Positions 35,500-47,039 of a stretch of 64,000 nt of DNA are shown here, one piece after another. The notes under the pieces are model-generated. The model did no database searches. It was not told the DNA's origin and saw only the letters and a list, made by a program, of their open reading frames with translations. The stretch comes from Gari tellinella (Eukaryota > Mollusca > Bivalvia > Cardiida > Psammobiidae): contig OV277857.1 of the NCBI GenBank assembly GCA_922989275.2, positions 79,353,321 through 79,417,320 on the forward strand, in the 5' to 3' direction. A program made the translations under genes and the position numbers. How positions within the stretch are numbered: position 1 is the stretch's first letter; the number at the start of each line of letters is the position of its first letter.

Positions 35500-35587
35500 G
35501 CGCTGGTAGCCGAGGTGGTAAAGGTGCTTCCTCATTTTTCATGTTTGTCTCCGCATGGAGGGTCACAGGTTCGAATCCCACCAGAGC
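35500..35587 (+). repeat. tRNA-derived (Ser/Leu-like) block inside element R
   Basis: A-box TAGCCGAGGTGG at 35507-35518 and B-box GGTTCGAATCC at 35568-35578 both match the RNA polymerase III consensus. Terminal arms GCGCTGG and CCAGAGC pair in six of seven positions. A long variable arm and no good anticodon stem argue against a working tRNA. A T-run follows directly (TTTTTTTTTT), a possible pol III terminator. Confidence 0.7.
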
Positions 35588-35723
35588 TTCTTCTTTTTTT
35601 TTTTAAATGCATTTTTTAACAGAATTTATTACCTTAACTAAATCTTACCCATTTATATAAGCATTTGACATATATTTACAAATTACTATCTTTAATGCTA
35701 AATCCGGTTGCGAGCCTCTTTAA

Positions 35724-36355
35724 TGCAGAAAAGCAAAGAAACTTAAAAAAAAATAAAATCAAATCTGCATTTTTTTTTCATGGCAGCAAAAACTATACCT
35801 ATGAATAAAGAATGTTCACACATTTTACAAACATGTATAAATATCCAAAACCAGCTTTGTTTAGAATAATTGCACTGTTTAATTGCGAACAATTGTCAAA
35901 CGTGTTTTTTGAGTTGATTTGTGCAGGCAAACTTACATGTTTCGACCAGCAAACTTACATATTTCGATACTTGATGGGAGCCGAAGCTTCTATAATTTTT
36001 ATTTTCTTAGATCTACCACTTTATATTCAACGCTAAGTTAGGAAGCTACATCAGCGGTAATTTCGAACATGCTTATTATATTAAGTTACCTTTGAATCAA
36101 ATTTTTAAGAAAAAAAGTTAACATTGGTCACAGATATTGGGCGTATCTGACGATAATTAACCCTATACATGTATGCGGAATACATCTATTCTCATCGCTG
36201 CCATGAGAACAAGTTGGGTGGAAAATATTTGTCGAAGTTTCTTTGTTTTTCTCCATTAAATATCCACAAGATAAGTTAGAAATGAGAGATTATTAATATT
36301 AGCATCAATAAAACGTATCTGCAGGCAAACTAATAAGTTGCTACATAGTTTAAAT
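35724..36355. other. L1 interior, nothing recognised
   Basis: AT-rich remainder of element L1. The 74-residue frame at 35812-36036 shows no known motif and no splice or start context that would support it. Confidence 0.4.
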
Positions 36356-37615
36356 GACTCACGTACGACCCCTAGTCAACCCTCACAGGACTTGCTAGGG
36401 GTACGTGACCGTACCGCTAATTTCAAATATTTATTTGGTCACGTATCCTTGCTTCTTGTCATTTCGCCACTTTCTTGTCAATTCGCCACCTAAGCAAAAC
36501 TTAGAATTCCGTCACGAGCAGGCTACCGAGGATGTCCAAAAACTACAGAGGATATCCGAATACTAGGACAATTTCACTAAGGAAGATTTCAAGCGCCGAA
36601 AATGCGAAAGAAACAGGTTAAATAACAATAATTCACAAAATGTTTCAAATCAAAGGACATGTTGGTAATTTTAACTCTATATGCCCGTTCTTACTTTTTT
36701 TATTGTAAAGTTGTAAAAGTTATTATTTACTTTTAAAAAATTAAATATTTCAAAATCATTAAACAATGTTCAAATTTCATGAAACGAACTATACCATACT
36801 GACAGAGCCTACATTGACCTAATTCTCGAACGACCAATCAGAGGTGGCGAATTGACAAGAAAGCATCACGGTGATCCAGAGCAATGACCTATACGGTTAC
36901 CAGACGTTTCACTACACGGCGTTTCGCTACCCGGGACGTTTCGCTACCTCGGACGTTTCGCTACAGTCGTTTCGCCACCTACCGGTAAGTCGTTTCGCTA
37001 CCCAATATTTTTAAATGATCTTAACCTATATTTTGATGTTTAAATAAGATATGTCGATATATTATTAAGTTAAAATGTGTATTAGAAACTTATTTTTGAA
37101 TGAATAATTGAAAAAAGATCGATTTATTGACAAATATCGTGTAAGTTACTAAAAACAGATGCTGCTATATTTTAGGTATAAATATAATACTTTGCTAGCG
37201 TAATTGCTACCTTAAACTCATAATTATACAAATAGATTGAATCCAAACAAGACACATTGTTACGCGGCCTCTCGTCGGAATCTTAAATGGCTATTAAAAA
37301 TAAAATAGTTATTAGTAAAATATTTATACATTTTTACGGCGAAATATATGAACAGTCGTTACCGCGGCATATATACAACGAGTTACCCGAAGAGTGCAGG
37401 GTATAGAGCGACGTGAAATGAATTGCACACGTATGACGTAGCAAACTGATTGGCTCCACATTAGACGCTGAGTTACACGGTTGCTGGTCTGGATCTAGTC
37501 TGTCTGCATACAATCTGCATTAATTTTGGTAAAAAATGTATACATATGAATTATTCAATATGCATAATAATAAGTTAATCAATATTAATAATTAATATAA
37601 TAATAATAACTATAC

Positions 37616-37735
37616 CTTGATTCATATAATGAACCCTAGTATCTTCTCAAGCGGACAATGTCAAACAGTGTAGACCCTGGTGAGACATCGCGTTACACGA
37701 TGTCTCATCATTGTCTGCACCGTTTGATACGTCCT
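37616..37735 (+). mobile_element. P2-like MITE remnant
   Basis: ATGAACCCTAGTATCTTCTC precedes hairpin AAACAGTGTAGACCCTGGTG with loop GCGTTACACG and arm GTCTGCACCGTTTG. Ends are cut by the neighbouring element. Confidence 0.6.
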
Positions 37736-37745
37736 TTGTATATAG

Positions 37746-40700
37746 TCTAGTTGCTTAGGGTCAAAATCGTTACTTGGTGGATTAAAGCATAAAACTTTGT
37801 ATACGGGTTGCATTTCCAGTATATAATCATAATAATGGGGGGTGCCCGAGCTGGCTGCCCTATTTCGGCCAAAATCCAAAATGGCGTCCAAAATGGCCGC
37901 CATAAAATAATTAGTTTTGAAAAACGCCATTATTTGGTAATTTTTCCTGATTAAAAATGTCTATAGATATGTAAACTGGACAGAAAGACTGTTCTGTGAT
38001 ATAGTTGAACCCATTTATATAATTAAATTGTTTATTTTCTATATAATAACTTAATTTCTTTAATCTGAATAGAACAGAATAGAACATAAATCGTCTTAGG
38101 CATTGACTGACAGTTCACAAATGTATATTGTTATTATTTACCCGAATTAGATGGTTCTGATGGTAAATTGAATACATAATCACAATCAATTTATTCAACG
38201 TGTTCAACATGATTAGAAAATATCATTGTTTCTTTCTAATTAGAATACAATCAAACCTCGATATCACATGTATTTAATGCGTGCTAGAACTGATTTAAGT
38301 TGAATGTTCTTGTATTGTTTCAGTTGAAAATCGATAATTCATCCATGCTTAAGTCAAACATGTCTGTGTTCAAAGTTTAGAAGGTGACTAAATTACATTT
38401 AACTTTAAAATATGGGTATGTCGACTAAAGACAGTTTCGAGTTTTCAAGGTTCGATTGTATAACAGTTGTACTAGTATGTCAGTTTTGCAGTACACAACC
38501 TACATGTATTTCGTGATCAGGATAATTCATAGTTTCCTGTGCATACACTTAAACATCAATTGAGTATTTTAGCATACACACTTTCTAGAGCATGGTGGCA
38601 TTGCCTTATAGCCCGTTTAAGTTCTCTGAAGCTTTCTGCTTTTTTGTGAGTGTTCTCCAGGGAAGTGGTCAATTGTCATTTAATTTGGTCCAACCAAAGG
38701 CGTCTTGATACGGGATATTCTGGTCTGACTATGTACTTAAGAACCAAATAATGGTTTGGCAGAGGCTTCTATTGGCATGTTGTAATAGAGGTGGTAGGTC
38801 CTGCATAGTTTAACATTTCACCCTGAGGAAACAGTTCCTGTGATAGGTCATTGACTTTGAATAGTTGTGATGTATGATCATAAAGTATTTAAGGGAATCT
38901 TTCGATGCACTTATATTCTTCACTCTACACTTAAAATGGTATTTATAAATGGATTCTGCAAAGCAACAGAAAATGGTGCCATTACATGAGAACATGATTT
39001 CAATGTCTTCCACGATGTCTTGGACATGAAGACTTATTCTTGTATCCGCTTCCTTGTGGTCATGGGGCGGCATTTGTGTACTACAGCCTTTGGCAACAAC
39101 AGATTGGCATGCAGTGATGTAAACAGCTTTGTTTCCTTGGTATTCATTGGCAGCCACATATCCAGTCAAGAGATCCAAAAGATCTTCTTTAGATATTCAA
39201 ATTCATTCTAATGAAATAAGTAGAAATTCACTGGTAGTCTTATCTGATGTGAAACTTCCTTTCTTGTGCCTTTCCCCTCTTTTCCTCGGATTGCCCCTTT
39301 GAGACTATATGTATCACTTTTGTATGGGTTGCTAACAACACCAACCCTTTAGCAACATGGTTTGTAAGCACTTTGACTGTACTTTGTCGTATCCAACTTG
39401 TGGTGGTTCCTGTTTATTATTTAGTTCTAGGCTCTCCAATGGTTCCGACTTGCAGGTCAGGTGTCTCAGTCTTTCCTGCTGAGAACAAAGTTGGTGCCAA
39501 GGTTGATTTCTATTGGGAAAGAAGTTACTCTGGGCCTGAGTTTATAAATATCTAAGCAAACATTTCATATACATGTATAATTAGTATTTGCATACATAAG
39601 TCTTCTGTAAAACTATATTAAACCTCTGGGCCACATCATCTTCACGTATTTGGGAAACTGAAAAGTTGACTAAAAAGAATATTATTGCTTTTTAGTGCAT
39701 CATTATTATGTTTCACTTTTGACTTTTCTTCAGTGATTGGTATTTCAGAGAGTGTTATTTTGTTGTTCTTTATTGGAATCTGAATTGGTTGGGTCCTGTC
39801 TATTACCACTTGTTGCACATATCCTTGCATCACTGTCTAAATTGTACATAAAGCATTTCTTTTTGCCATGCGTATGACATTTCAGAACGAATCACACGCT
39901 CATGTGACTCTTCTAGAAATGGAGTTTTCATACTGTTCGCTTGTTTACACACATGATTGACCTACCTTTTGAAAGTCTCTTTTTTTGAGGATCTAATGGT
40001 CATGACTACTAAATGGTTTTTTATCAGGGTTATTTTTCTGAAATTCATTTAGAATTTTAACATTTCAGGCCAAGATATCATCCAGCCTTTATGTGCATCC
40101 AGATTCTCTGTCAGTTCAATGTCACCTTGATTGTTCTGCTCATTTGCCCGATGAAGCAGTTAATGGAAAATACCCAGTATTTTTGGATATCATTGTTGCT
40201 GGTATCAGATAGTGATTTCATAACTCTTGTATGAACTGGTTACCAGTGTGTATAATTGGTGTGGTAAAGAATAAGGAAGAATATGGAACGAGCTGTTCTA
40301 AAACACTGACATAAAGTGTGCAGTTTAATTCACAATGTGCACGTACAAAAAGGAGAACCGACATCTCTTAACGTATTATACGGTCCAAGTATTTGCATGT
40401 AGAACACTTTCCTGTCATGTTGTTCTTCCAGGCAACACATATTCCGTCATCTGCTTTGTCATTCATAATTTGGAATTATTCCTGTTTTAATTTAGCTAAT
40501 AATAAAACTATCACTTTGTAAGCATGTCATTTTTTTTAATGCAATAGTCAAATGAGTTGCAGAAATTAAGGGATCGGCTGTTCCAGGCGTTGTCACATCA
40601 GCTTTTGCTAAGGCTTGTCCATCCAGATTCGTCTCACAGCTACCGACAGCGCTCCAAATGGCAATCTCAATAGTCGATATGCAGACCCCCAAGCATCATC

Positions 40701-41887
40701 ACGTAGAAGTTTCGCAATGTGAATCTGTCCAGTTCCACTGCACGTATTTGGCTATTTAAAGTAAAGTGTAAATGTCTCTAGGCTCTCAAGCGGTCAGTAG
40801 GGCACGGCAATTCACCATTACCCATCCCACAAACAACACTGTTGTTCTAGTCCATAGTGCAGGAACCAATACTTGGATTTTTTTTCTTGATATAATAAAC
40901 TAAACTAATAAGAAATATGGCCATTACCTAATCAAAGTAATGCGAAATACTAGATTTTGATAAGACAAACAGTTTCAACTCAATATTATGGTCGTAATTA
41001 CTAATCGTTTTGGCAGGAATGGGCTTCTGAAGTTTACTAAACGAACTTGGAGAGGTCTATAATGTAAAATGCATATTTACTTTTTATAATATATTTACAT
41101 TATATAGGCAGTAAATGTTTCATCCAATTGGTTATTGTGCATTTCCGCAATTTTGTTCCATAGGATGTTACAAGCTGCGCGTTTGCAGCAAGTCACGAAA
41201 ACACATGACAATTACTTTTTCTATACTATGTAATTACATTATTAATTCTCATTTCAGTTAAACGTACTATTGGCTATTTATCAGCCATAATTTCAAAAAT
41301 AGAAACAAACAGACGTATTGTGGCATGATTATCAGGCGCTCAAATCAGAAAAAAACATGGTATGGTAGCCTCAATGGGACATAACCTAAATTCCGTAATC
41401 TATCAAACAAATGTTTTTTCTTTAATAATTTGAAGCAAATAAGTTATTATTTTATATCTATGTTTTTCTTATAATATCTATGTGATAAAACATGCAATTT
41501 TTAGTATCATTCAGATTTATCGTTCCTTGCTTTAAAATGGACCACTTTTTATCACATTCTGAATAATTTTTCGCGAGCTGAACTGTTTTCCATAGAAAAG
41601 ACGTACCAAATGTAAATTTATCACACAGATACTGTACAGTTTATGTATATTTTCTATTAATCTGCTCCAAAACATCACATTATAATGCAGTTCCTACTGC
41701 TGAAATAGAGCCCTATAAAGTTTGTATACGTTGGCCGCCATTTTGATTTTTTCAAAAAATAGGTCACCTAGCCCGGGCACCCAATATGTCATTTGATTCT
41801 ATAGGTGTCATACTATACATGTGAGAAGTTTGGTGCTTTAATCCACTCTGTAACGATTTGGCCAAAAAATGGACATAATCAACTAGA
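37746..41887 (-). mobile_element. 4.1-kb DNA transposon with long imperfect inverted ends, degraded
   Basis: Left end TCTAGTTG ... GTGGATTAAAGCA ... GGGTGCCCGAGCT ... CCTATTT ... CAAAATGGCG repeats in inverse at 41720-41887 in the same order, giving imperfect inverted ends of about 170 bp. The interior minus strand carries broken pieces of a single protein family (38810-40740). Superfamily not recognised; no target duplication could be settled. Confidence 0.65.
38810..40740 (-). pseudogene. Broken gene for an uncharacterised transposon-associated protein (HEEADTRI / GGLHIEMA family)
   Basis: Three minus-strand pieces read in order as one family: 40692-40492 (ISTIEIAIWSAVGS, then ALAKADVTTPGTADPLISAT), 39833-39642 (VVIDRTQPIQIPIKNNKITL, KHNNDALKSNNILFSQLF) and 39178-38810 (NKAVYITACQSVVAKGC, then DHKEADTRISLHVQD). 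From memory, these resemble uncharacterised proteins widespread in cnidarian, mollusc and echinoderm genomes that carry GGLHIEMA and HEEADTRI motifs. Frameshifts and stops separate the pieces, so no intact product is possible. A role as transposase is inference from position inside long inverted ends. Confidence 0.55.
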
Positions 41888-42037
41888 CCAATAGCTGTAC
41901 AGTAGATGTAAATGGTTAACTACCAATTGGACATGAGAATAAAAAAAAAGTGAATATTCTATCGTAATCCACTTTATTGTTTCATTAAATTCTATAGACA
42001 AAACAAAATACACATAAGCACATATATATGCTTTCAA

Positions 42038-42492
42038 TTAACCCATTGCCCCGTATACTATTTATACAGTGGAGAAAACGTTATTCTTTCCCAATAAACG
42101 CGGTCACGCTAAAACTATTATTTGCAGTGCAAACAGTTTGGAGCCAGATCAGACGCCGGGTAACCCGGCGTCTGGTCAGGTTCCAAACTGTTTGCCACTA
42201 AGATAAACATGAATTATCAGAATTGTTCAAAAGTTGTACTTTTCTACGTTTTAGTGCTTTGAGTTTGCGTACGTTTGCGTTTAAACGGGAAAGAATAACA
42301 GATTCTCCACTGTAGTGTTGAAGATAGTTGACCACTTAAAGCTTTATAAAAGTAATGCCAATTTAGAGCTACCATCACCTTGTTTTAAGCTAGGATATAG
42401 AAATGTTTATAATGGTTAATAATCTTGGCTGTATAAATTAGAAATTAACTAGTTTCTTCAGTGAATGTGTATTTATTGGGGTAACGGGTTGA
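42038..42492 (+). mobile_element. P1 MITE interrupted by a TA-target MITE
   Basis: TTAACCCATTGCCCCGTATA to TATTGGGGTAACGGGTTGA. The hairpin is decayed. Interrupted at TA by 42065-42314. Confidence 0.65.
42065..42314 (+). mobile_element. TA-target MITE with CAGTGGAGAA ends
   Basis: TA-CAGTGGAGAAAACGTTATTC to GGGAAAGAATAACAGATTCT..CACTG-TA. The centre is an excellent palindrome AAACAGTTTGGAGCCAGATC meeting at GGGTAACCC. Confidence 0.8.
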
Positions 42493-42810
42493 GAGTCCAC
42501 GCGTCCACACTTGAAACTAATTAGCACCAATTTAACTAACATTACGGATGATTTCACGGGGTAAGAAGTATGTCATGTCTCTGATAAACAGATATCACAG
42601 TCTACAACTCATATTCTGTGAATACTTTGAAATTTAACTCTTTTATTACTGCAGATTCAATAATTTTCTATTTTGCACTTATCATCGCGCGTGCATTAAA
42701 CATAACTTTATTTCTCCTTTAATTCAAGTTTACTTTGTTAAATATCCATCAAATAATTTTATTTTCTCTTTATTTACGGTTTAAATTCACTTTCGATTTA
42801 TAAATACATG

Positions 42811-43438
42811 TAGCCTGTTTACCTGTGTTTTCGCCACCCTAAGCTATATTTTTCGCGCATGCGCTTTCTGGTGTAACATTTCTTACTTGTTCACAGATAT
42901 AATTCTGAACTGAACCTTCAATAACAGGAATATATACAAATAAAACTTGTGAAATAAATACAAATGTCGATAATTGTACCGTTTTCGAAGGAGGTCATTG
43001 CTCTGGATCACCGGGATGCTTTCTTGTCAATTCGCCACCTCTGATTGGTCGTTCGATAATTAGGTCAATGTAGGCTCTGTCAGTATGTTATATAGTTTGT
43101 TTCATGAAATTTGAACATTTTTTAATGATTTTGAAATATTTAATTTTCTAAAAGTGAATAATAACTGTTACAACTTTACAATAAAAAAGTAACAACGGGC
43201 ATGTAGAGTTCAAATTACCAACATGTCCGTTGATTTGAAACTTATTTTGAATTATTGTTATTTTTCCTGTTTCTTTCGCATTATCAGCGGTTTAAATCTT
43301 CCTTAGTGAAACTGTCCTAGTATTCGGATATCCTCTGTAGTTTTTGGACATTCTCAGAAGCCTGCTCGTGACGGAATTCTAAGTTTGCTTAGGTGGCGAA
43401 TTGACAAGAAAGTGGCGAATTGACAAGAAGCAAGGATA
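42811..43438 (-). mobile_element. Element A copy 2, intact, inverted
   Basis: TA-GCCTGTTTACCTGTGTTTTC to CAAGAAGCAAGGA-TA, about 628 bp, uninterrupted. It lies inside L3, which itself lies inside copy 1 of the same family. Non-coding. Confidence 0.8.
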
Positions 43439-43799
43439 CTACAAAATCATTTGATTTTCCCCAATTCTAAATATTGGGTGGCGAAACGTCCGGGGTAGCG
43501 AAACGTCCGGGGTAGCGAAACGACTTTAGGTTGGGTAGCGAAACGACTGTAGCGAAACGTCCGGGGTATAGCGAAACGTCCGTAAACCACCTATACGTTC
43601 GAAAACGGTACAGTTTTTTACATTTGTATTTATTTCACAAGTTTTATTTGTATATATTCGTGTTATTGAAGGTTCAGTTCAAAATTAGATCCGTGAACAA
43701 GCAAGAAATGTTACATCAGAAAGCGCATGCGCGAAAAATAAAGTTATGGGTGGCGAAAACACAGGTAAACAGGCTACCTCTAGTCACTAACTAAATACT

Positions 43800-45690
43800 G
43801 CGAGGAAGTGTGCCAAAATTAAAGTAGGTGTTTGGTTTGATTAGTCCTTTTATTTAAACATTAAGTACCGCGAGAATACAGATGTACAGTATAGACAGCA
43901 ATAATCTTATGAAGTTGACCTTAAATGTAAAGAACCAGGCAGGATAAAACTTTCTCTCTCTACTCGGTTTGTCTTCGTTGGGAGCGCTGTGAGTGTTGTA
44001 TTCATAAACAAATGGCAATATCCTGGAATAGCCCCAGCAGTCACGTGATGTGGTTCACTATCTTAAAGATGAAAAATAAGTTTGTAAATGGACAAACTTA
44101 CCTTTTTTATTTCTATCGATTTGGTTCTGAATCTCCTACTTCATTTTTCTGTTTACAAGATCATAATACTTACAATTTCGTTACAGTAACACTTTACTCT
44201 GGCCTACTTCACTTGGAGCTATATTACAGACCATAGTGATTCGTTGCGCACATTCTATATAATATACTATTTTATATATTATATAATATTGTAGAATAGA
44301 AGAAAAATATCAAAGTAGGTTATAGTTGCTACTGCCCACCAGAGACAGTACATGTGACCACTCCAGCTTGTAAGGCGCTACCAGGGACGAGTCCCTCCTG
44401 GTACAGCTCAGATTGACGCAAACAGGCTAAAAATAGAAAAAAGTAGTCATGCATGGTAACACCTTTGAATTTGTTGAACTAAAGTCACCTATATAGTCAG
44501 AAAAACGTAAACAAACAAGATGATAGCCCACAGTTGTACTGTCATGCAGGTACTGATTTCTGCAGTAATCAATAGCACAATTGCGTTTCCTGGCATTTGT
44601 TGCTGTATAAATTCAATAATTTCATCATATATTTGTAGGGTCAAAAATAAAATACCTTTGTTTAAGTAAGATCTTTAATAAAACGTATTTGTTCATACTC
44701 AAGTTTCCAGCACCCACCATTTGAAACAACTGTGATGCTCAGTTTTTATCTGGTTTTATTTTGCACTTTGTTCGTCTCCTTACAACACCTTGTACAGTCA
44801 CAGTGCGTCGATGCTCCAGAGGGGCCCTGCACTTAATGGAAAAAAGAAGAAGACCATGGGTTAGTGTATAGTCGGTCTGTATTGAGGTTCATAGGTCAAA
44901 TAAAGTTACTTTAGTCACATCAAACGGCGTTCAGTTGTTTCTACAGTTACCAATTATTAGACCGATATACATGACTGTAGTCCCAAGTGAGGTCGCTTTT
45001 GAATATCTAATATAACTATAGGTAAAACCTATTACGGCCGAAACCTGATTCTACAAAGTAGAAAAAATAAGGTATGGAACAGCAACTTAATTTTTCGAGG
45101 GTACGAACTGACCAAAAAAATAGGGTGCGAAACGGCGAGGGTACGAAATGGCCCGTTGCTGTGAGAACAACAATGGCGGTCATGTTGGAATCGCCCGCAG
45201 GTCCACTCGATTCACTAATCTGCTGCCAGCTTTTTGTTTCGGTCGTACAAAGTATAAGTGTGTTTTGACGTGATTTTCTTTGGAAAAGGTCCATAGAAGT
45301 CGAAATATTAGAAAAGAGCAGTTTTATTTTACTAACAAAGTATGAGAGTTAGAGCGCCGTTTTCCGGCCGCGTTTTATACCGAATCTTGAGCTCATAAGA
45401 GTTACCCCCGTGCTAGAAAGCTCTTCTTTTTAAGACTCCTTTGGTATCCGGACGTAGTTTATCATGTTCAGTAACAATGGCGGGGCCCGTTGTGCGATAA
45501 TTTTTAAGCAGTATTAGATAATGAGAATTGATTCTTTTTTCCTTGTTTTATTCACGCAACGCATACACATTAACTTAAGGCGACCTAATGCACATAGCAC
45601 ATAATTTTATGCAGCCCACATAATTTCTCCATAATTATAAACCCCTTCTAGGATAACAGAAATGCCTTGCATCTATTCTCTGGCACCTAT
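43800..45690. other. Mostly unassigned; a CpG-richer promoter-like patch at about 45090-45500
   Basis: No convincing gene. Frames at 44012 and 45016 lack known motifs. 45090-45150 has three GGTGCGAAACGG/GGTACGAA-type repeats that resemble, but do not match, the ends of L3. ACAATGGCGGTCATG (45169) and AACAATGGCGGGGC (45474) resemble YY1-type core promoter sites. 44245-44290 is an AT palindrome. Confidence 0.4.
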
Positions 45691-45696
45691 GTACAG

Positions 45697-45722
45697 GGAG
45701 TAATAACAGCTGTTATTACTCC
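45697..45722. repeat. Perfect 26-bp palindrome
   Basis: GGAGTAATAACAG followed by its exact complement, with flanks CCTATGTAC and TGCTATGTAC partly extending the symmetry. It ends 16 bp before element A copy 3. Confidence 0.8.
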
Positions 45723-45737
45723 GTGCTATGTACGTAG

Positions 45738-46747
45738 TATCCTTGCTTCTTGTCAATTTGCCACTTTCTTGTCAATTCGCCACCTAAGCAAAACTTAGAA
45801 TTCCGTCACGAGCAGGTTACCGATGATTCAGAAAACTACAGAGGATATCCAAATACTGGAACAGTTTAACAACAGAAGAAGATTTCAAGCAAAGAAAATG
45901 CGAATTAAACAGGTAAAATAACAATAATTCACAAAAAAATATCACTATTCAACAGAAAAGTTATAGTACTGTCCACAGAATTATACACTGACGGAATCGA
46001 AACCTCGCGCTATATCGTAAATCTCGTGCGGCGGATACGAGACTCGCGAGACTTGATAAGAGACTGTATATCGATAGTCAATATGATAAATGTGTGTTTT
46101 CGAAGCGTTGTTCACGGGTTTTTATTCCCGTGAATTGATAGGAATGTCCACATAGTCGTTTAAATCCTATAAAATGTCAAAAAAACACTCGAGTCGGTAA
46201 ATTTCACGCCAGAAATCGCGGACAACGAGGCAAAAAAGTGAAGATGTTGTCACGTGACACATAATCTCGCAAAATTCAACCGCCGCGAGAGCTCAGGTAC
46301 TCGCCTATTCAATTTCGCTTAGTTGCTATTCCGTTTTGTATAATTCCGTGTACTGTCCTTCTTACTTTTTTATTGTTAAGTTGTAACTTGTAAAAGTTAT
46401 TATTTACTTTAAAAAATATATATATTTCAAAATCATTAAAAATATTCAAGTTTCATGAAACAAACTATAACATACTGACAGAGCCTACATTGACCTAATT
46501 ATCGAACGACCAATCAGAGGTGGCGAATTGACAAGAAAGCATCCCGGTGATCCAGAGCAATGACCTCGTTCGAAAACGTACAGTTATTTACACTTTGTAT
46601 TTATTGCACAAGTTTTATTTGTATTTATTCGTGTAATTGAAGGTTCAGTACACAATTAGATCCATGAACAAGTAAGAAATGTGACTTCAGAGAGGCGCAT
46701 GCGCGAAAATATAGCTAAGGGTGGCGAAAACACAGGTAACCAGGCTA
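45738..46747 (+). mobile_element. Element A copy 3, interrupted by an hAT-like MITE
   Basis: TA-TCCTTGCTTCTTGTCAATTT to GAAAACACAGGTAACCAGGC-TA. The 377-bp insert at 45974-46350 splits it. The frame starting at 46681 begins inside this end and is not supported as a gene. Confidence 0.8.
45974..46350 (+). mobile_element. 377-bp hAT-like MITE (copy 1)
   Basis: Ends CACAGAATTATACA and TGTATAATTCCGTG. Flanked by the direct repeat TACTGTC (7, possibly 8 bp). CpG-rich interior (CCTCGCGCTATATCGTAAAT, GCGAGACTTGATAAGAGACT, GTCACGTGACAC). Copy 2 at 47915 differs at only a few positions. Assignment to hAT rests on duplication length only. Confidence 0.7.
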
Positions 46748-46954
46748 CATCAAAAGCAAAAAACAGTGCACACGTATTGACAAAATGCCATTTGAGGCCA
46801 AAAATGTTGGCACTATATCTCGGGGGAACTAATTTTAGTTCTATTTTCGGGTCTAGTTGGTGTTCCGTAACCTATTCTGAGTATTCTCAGTATCGCAACA
46901 TCCGGGAACTTTCATACATCTGGGTCTCCAGATGCTTAGCAACGGTGAGCTGGG

Positions 46955-46972
46955 TGTATACAAATGGCGCCG
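46955..46972 (+). promoter_or_regulatory. YY1-like site upstream of the THAP-like start
   Basis: ACAAATGGCGCCGCAAT contains AANATGGCGNC, the YY1 core-promoter motif found near transcription starts of many animal housekeeping genes. It lies about 75 bp before the THAP-like ATG. Confidence 0.35.
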
Positions 46973-47039
46973 CAATATTGAATTAACGCACATTTGTAGA
47001 AGAAGCACGGACGATTTATGATAATCTTACGCTTTGAAG

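Larger units (their letters stand above)
33938..35723 (+). mobile_element. TIR element R (copy 1) with tRNA-like segment, interrupted by a Helitron-like element
   Basis: Ends are TTAAAGGGACTCGCAACCGG and its near complement CCGGTTGCGAGCCTCTTTAA. The element is about 530 bp once the 1256-bp insert (33994-35249) is removed. Copy 2 at 51638-52177 is inverted and uninterrupted. Inside is a tRNA-like block (35500-35587). TTAA flanks both copies. Confidence 0.8.
36895..43588. mobile_element. 6.7-kb element L3 with GTTTCGCTAC subterminal repeats
   Basis: Inverted ends begin GGTT(T)AC and run about 110-120 bp as five or six copies of GACGTTTCGCTACC-like units, ending at CCCAATATTT on both sides (about 37005 and 43468). 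It is flanked by the 8-bp direct repeat ACCTATAC (36887-36894 and 43589-43596). Copies 2 and 3 of element A lack the insertion. Its interior is filled with other elements, and no transposase of its own is evident. Confidence 0.7.
36446..43774 (+). mobile_element. Element A copy 1 (TA-target), interrupted
   Basis: Element A has imperfect inverted ends TCCTTGCTTCTTGTCAATTC and, inverted, GCCTGTTTACCTGTGTTTTC, both leading into GCCACC-TAAGC. It is about 630 bp when intact. Here it is flanked by TA and split at ACCTATAC by the 6.7-kb element L3. The two pieces are 36446-36894 and 43589-43774. Confidence 0.75.
33733..43797. mobile_element. Outer element L1 with about 105-bp inverted ends, host of all nested insertions
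   Basis: Left arm 33733-33838 (TAGTGACTAGGGGTACGTGA ... GAGGGTTGACTAGGGGTATG) matches the inverse of 36356-36445 joined to 43777-43797. The right arm is split at TA by element A copy 1. With nested insertions removed, L1 would be roughly 900-950 bp. Its arms are themselves palindromic (GGTACGGTCAC / GTGACCGTACC). No coding potential seen in what remains. Confidence 0.65.

Noticed and set aside
35500..35587. A functional tRNA-Ser or tRNA-Leu gene
   Set aside because: The anticodon stem is not formed, the acceptor arm has a mismatch, the second copy differs in the same arms, and it sits inside a mobile element.
44245..44290. AT-rich palindrome as an origin or promoter
   Set aside because: Low complexity alone explains it; no associated gene or motif set.
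46681..46986. 101-residue plus-strand frame upstream of the THAP-like start
   Set aside because: Begins inside the right end of element A copy 3; no domain, and the YY1-like site falls within it.
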